Below are positions 49,114 to 51,178 of a stretch of 51,178 nucleotides of DNA, piece by piece. Positions within the stretch are counted from its first letter, which is position 1, and each line of letters begins with the position of its first letter. The stretch is from Deltaproteobacteria bacterium (GTDB lineage Bacteria > Desulfobacterota > Binatia > Bin18): assembly GCA_016874775.1 (NCBI GenBank), contig VGTJ01000013.1, positions 1 through 51,178 of the forward strand, read 5' to 3'. The position numbers were made by a program, and so were the translations under genes. The notes beneath the pieces are model-generated. The model was not told the origin of the DNA. It made no database searches and worked only from the letters and a program-made list of their open reading frames with translations.

Positions 49114-49491
49114 TCAGCCAACCGCTGGCTGTACGAGGAACACCATCGCTGAATGACTAAAGCGCAGCACGCCATCTTCGCGGCGCACGTTGAGTCCCGT
49201 GCGGTCTACGTCCACTGAGGCTTCGAGCAAGGCAACGATTTCCCGTGCGGTGGCCTCATCTGGCCCGCCGTGGTCCATCCACTCCGCAACAGAATAACTA
49301 AGGGTGACGGTCGGCTGGAATAGCACTTGAAGACCGGCGACAGCAAACAGTTGATTGAACTCCGACTCTGGCAACGCCCGCACGTGCGTAGGGTCACATA
49401 AGCGCTCAACCCGGTTGTGATACGCTGCTTGCTCTGTATCTTCAGATGCGATCATATCGAGGATCAACAACTTTCCCGATTGATCGCGAAT
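49114..49491 (-). pseudogene. SAM-dependent methyltransferase, C-terminal remnant
   Basis: The frame reads GKLLILDMIASEDTEQAAYH, NRVERLCDPTHVRALPESEF, NQLFAVAGLQVLFQPTVTLS, then a VAEWMDHGG segment. LLILDM is the strand after the SAM site, and DPTHVRALPESEF is typical of UbiE/methyltransferase-11 relatives. The N-terminal SAM-binding motif (D/ExGxGxG) is missing: upstream of 49491 no such sequence is found. Without it the protein cannot bind SAM. An ATG at 49470 could start a 118-residue product, probably inactive. Confidence 0.78.
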
Positions 49492-49650
49492 TTTTTACAG
49501 ATGGTGTTGAGAGTCGCTCATGGTCGTACTATAGGCTGATGCTGGCTAAAGAACCAAGAGGGGCTACTGTGAGTCGGAAACAGTCATTTTCTATCGGTGC
49601 GAGTCTCTATGAGATAGGTTTTCCTGAGCATGGTGTAGAAGGGGGCATAT

Positions 49651-50979
49651 ATGAAAGTAGACGCGTGGATAGTGGGAGGAGTGTTCATTGTTGCGTTTCT
49701 CCTCTCTCTCCAGATGATGAGTACGAGCCGGGCGTCAGAAAAACGTACCTGGCGGTATGTGAATGAACTCTCTCAAGAAGAGTTGCAGAAACTGGATCTT
49801 CGTGCTGAGACTCCACGCGACACAACCTTCCCCTATCTCCCTGCCGAACCCTATCCGTATGCGGCGCCGTACTCCGCCGAAGAGATGGGTTTCATTGCGA
49901 CTGACTTTGCTCATATGCCACGGCACAACTGTGCGTTGATCGAAGACTATGGCACGATCTCAGCCAACGGCTACCTTACTACCGCTCAGGCGATCGGTTT
50001 AGTCTCTTATCGTGAGCCCGCTGGATTGCTTGGACAGCTGCAGACGAAGCCGGGCGAGTGGTATACCCAATGGCTTTTCCAGACCATTGCTCCAGCTGAG
50101 AGGCATGGCCGCCAATCTCTCTATACGCTGTACCGTACAGATCAGACACATCAGATTAGACTCGATCTGTTTGTCTATTCACCTGAGCTGCGCCGCGTGC
50201 GGCGCCAGCCGCAGCCTCGTCGTCAGGACAAAGCATTGGGTACTGCTTTAGGGTATGAAAACTTCTTGAATCGCGATGCCTGGGAGTTTCGCTGGCGCAT
50301 TCTCGGTACCGATGTCCTCTATGAAACAGTCCGTTTCCCGCGCACGCGCGCGTCTATTACGCTGACCGCCGCTGATGGGTCGCTATCTGAAGCTGCCCCC
50401 AACGCACTCAAGATTATGGGGCGCGACTATCCTGCCTACACTCCTGAAGGCGGTGTTGCCTGTTATGTGGTCGAAGCGCGTACACGCGAGGAGTGGATTC
50501 CAGGATATTATGCCCCCAAGATCCTGTACTGGCTGGACCAGCAGGCCTTCTTCCCGTTACGGATTGAAGAATACGATCCCGCGGGTGTTCTCACGTACAT
50601 CGAAGATCGAACTGCACAATTCGTGAACCCTGAGTTGAAGAACAAGGGATACGAAGCGCACATCTTCCTCTCCTGGGACATTCCTCAAGACATTATGAGT
50701 TACGATGTGCATGATGCGTATCGACCGCAAGCATGGACCGCGGCAGACCAGGAGATCTTTTTCAGTCCAGATTTCTTGCGTCGTGTGTGGTTTGTCGCGC
50801 CATTGAAGAGTCAGGCGACGGTGCCGAGTCCTGAGACGTTTTTTCTCCGGCCTGCGTTGTATCGCGACAAGTTCCCCCAGGACCGCAAGATTGAGATCTC
50901 TTCTCAGCTTCAAGCCCGTATTCGTGCACAGGACGCGGCAGGCCGGTTAGTCTTTGAAGAAAACCACAGCACCCGCTGA
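49651..50979 (+). CDS. DUF1329 outer-membrane-lipoprotein-sorting-like protein
   Basis: 442 residues. The N-terminus has a signal/TM segment (AWIVGGVFIVAFLLSLQM). The mature part matches DUF1329: LVSYREPAGLLGQLQTKPGE, LFVYSPELRRVRRQPQPRRQD, WEFRWRILGTDVLYETVRFP, YVVEARTREEWIPGYYAPKI and YWLDQQAFFPLRIEEYDPAG with the YxLDxxxxxPL-type signature, then HDAYRPQAWTAADQEIFFSP. This resembles LolA-type lipid-binding folds; DUF1329 genes often sit beside RND transporters or flavin enzymes in hydrophobic-compound metabolism. Function is not established. It ends in a terminator that overlaps the stop codon. Confidence 0.88.
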   Translation: MKVDAWIVGGVFIVAFLLSLQMMSTSRASEKRTWRYVNELSQEELQKLDLRAETPRDTTFPYLPAEPYPYAAPYSAEEMGFIATDFAHMPRHNCALIEDYGTISANGYLTTAQAIGLVSYREPAGLLGQLQTKPGEWYTQWLFQTIAPAERHGRQSLYTLYRTDQTHQIRLDLFVYSPELRRVRRQPQPRRQDKALGTALGYENFLNRDAWEFRWRILGTDVLYETVRFPRTRASITLTAADGSLSEAAPNALKIMGRDYPAYTPEGGVACYVVEARTREEWIPGYYAPKILYWLDQQAFFPLRIEEYDPAGVLTYIEDRTAQFVNPELKNKGYEAHIFLSWDIPQDIMSYDVHDAYRPQAWTAADQEIFFSPDFLRRVWFVAPLKSQATVPSPETFFLRPALYRDKFPQDRKIEISSQLQARIRAQDAAGRLVFEENHSTR

Positions 50980-50998
50980 GGTGCTGTGGTCTGCTTTT
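50963..50998 (+). terminator. Intrinsic terminator of the DUF1329 gene
   Basis: ACCACAGCACC (50963-50973) pairs perfectly with GGTGCTGTGGT (50980-50990), a 6-nt loop, followed by CTGCTTTTT. The stop codon TGA (50977-50979) is in the loop, so the last codons of the gene form the hairpin. A strong Rho-independent terminator. Confidence 0.9.
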
Positions 50999-51178
50999 TC
51001 GCTCACGTCGGTGTCGACGATTGCTGTATCACACTAGAGGCGATTTTTTCATCTAAATCAGACCTGAGAACCTTCGTACACGTTACACTCCAGGCGCCAA
51101 ATCGTGTCATTCTGAGTCCTCCACAGCGCGCGGCGCGGAGCGTGGAGGCAGAAACGAGACAGTGCTATGCTTGGCGGC

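Noticed and set aside
51100-51178. Right-edge sequence GTCATTCTGAGTCC as another REP-like repeat
   Set aside because: Only part of a possible arm is in the window; no pairing arm can be seen.

Overview
This window comes from a chromosome of moderately high G+C content. It has no rRNA, tRNA, CRISPR array, phage genes or replication origin that I could find. Gene content is dominated by small-molecule and xenobiotic enzymes: a CoA-transferase family III member, SMP-30/gluconolactonase, luciferase-like monooxygenases, group D acyl-CoA-dehydrogenase-like flavin enzymes, a haloacetate dehalogenase, glutathione S-transferases, VOC, cupin, GFA, EthD and SnoaL/NTF2 proteins. Genes are mostly single or in pairs, with good Shine-Dalgarno sites. 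This profile fits a large-genome, uncultivated soil or sponge lineage of the 'deltaproteobacterial'/Binatota/Tectomicrobia type. That placement is inference from gene content only.

Layout. 0-5.4 kb: fused remnants of a secreted Cys-rich protein gene and a GNAT gene, then a CoA transferase, a chromate transporter and a gluconolactonase. 5.5-10 kb: lexA behind an SOS-type promoter, divergent from a run of small enzymes (two GFA proteins, VOC, PNPOx-like, cupin, glycolipid-binding, GNAT). 10-11.8 kb: a DarT/DarG toxin-antitoxin pair. 12.4-15.6 kb: a PNPOx-like gene divergent from a MocR regulator, then a flavin monooxygenase. 15.7-20 kb: DJ-1/isocyanide-hydratase-like, tandem-EthD, Ogt-type DNA repair and dehalogenase genes. 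19.9-28.3 kb: a decay zone with truncated genes, three genes interrupted by a single stop codon, a duplicated gene start and an IS5-family element. Intact inside this zone are an AAA/DUF4143 ATPase, a SnoaL protein and a large molybdopterin oxidoreductase. 28.3-33.3 kb: an LLM oxidoreductase, DUF2000, a PIN toxin with a HicB-like antitoxin, a repeat-truncated GNAT, an aminotransferase and a truncated hemoglobin. 33.6-39.8 kb: a four-gene efflux operon (MacB/FtsX-type permease, adaptor, ATPase, TolC-like). 40-51 kb: a second toxin-antitoxin pair with a fused antitoxin, two GSTs, an Fe-S CCG-domain protein, VOC, cupins, an EEP phosphatase, small unknown genes, SRPBCC and DUF1329.

The most notable signal is at 47.2-47.8 kb. 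A carboxymuconolactone-decarboxylase/AhpD-like gene has an in-frame TGA exactly where the second Cys of its CxxC motif belongs. A perfect hairpin follows the TGA at the spacing expected of a bacterial SECIS element, so I read it as a candidate CxxU selenoprotein. Nonsense mutation is the competing reading, because three other genes in the window carry real single-stop lesions (one TGA at a Trp position and two TAG).

Repeats. Several REP-like inverted repeats (TTCGAC..AAGCTCAG type) are scattered between genes and appear to intrude into coding sequence or gene starts. One REP/BIME-like palindrome ends a GNAT gene early. A 39-nt near-perfect palindrome, a diverged 78-nt repeat pair and several operator-like palindromes have no assigned function. 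The last 180 bases hold no gene that I can see.
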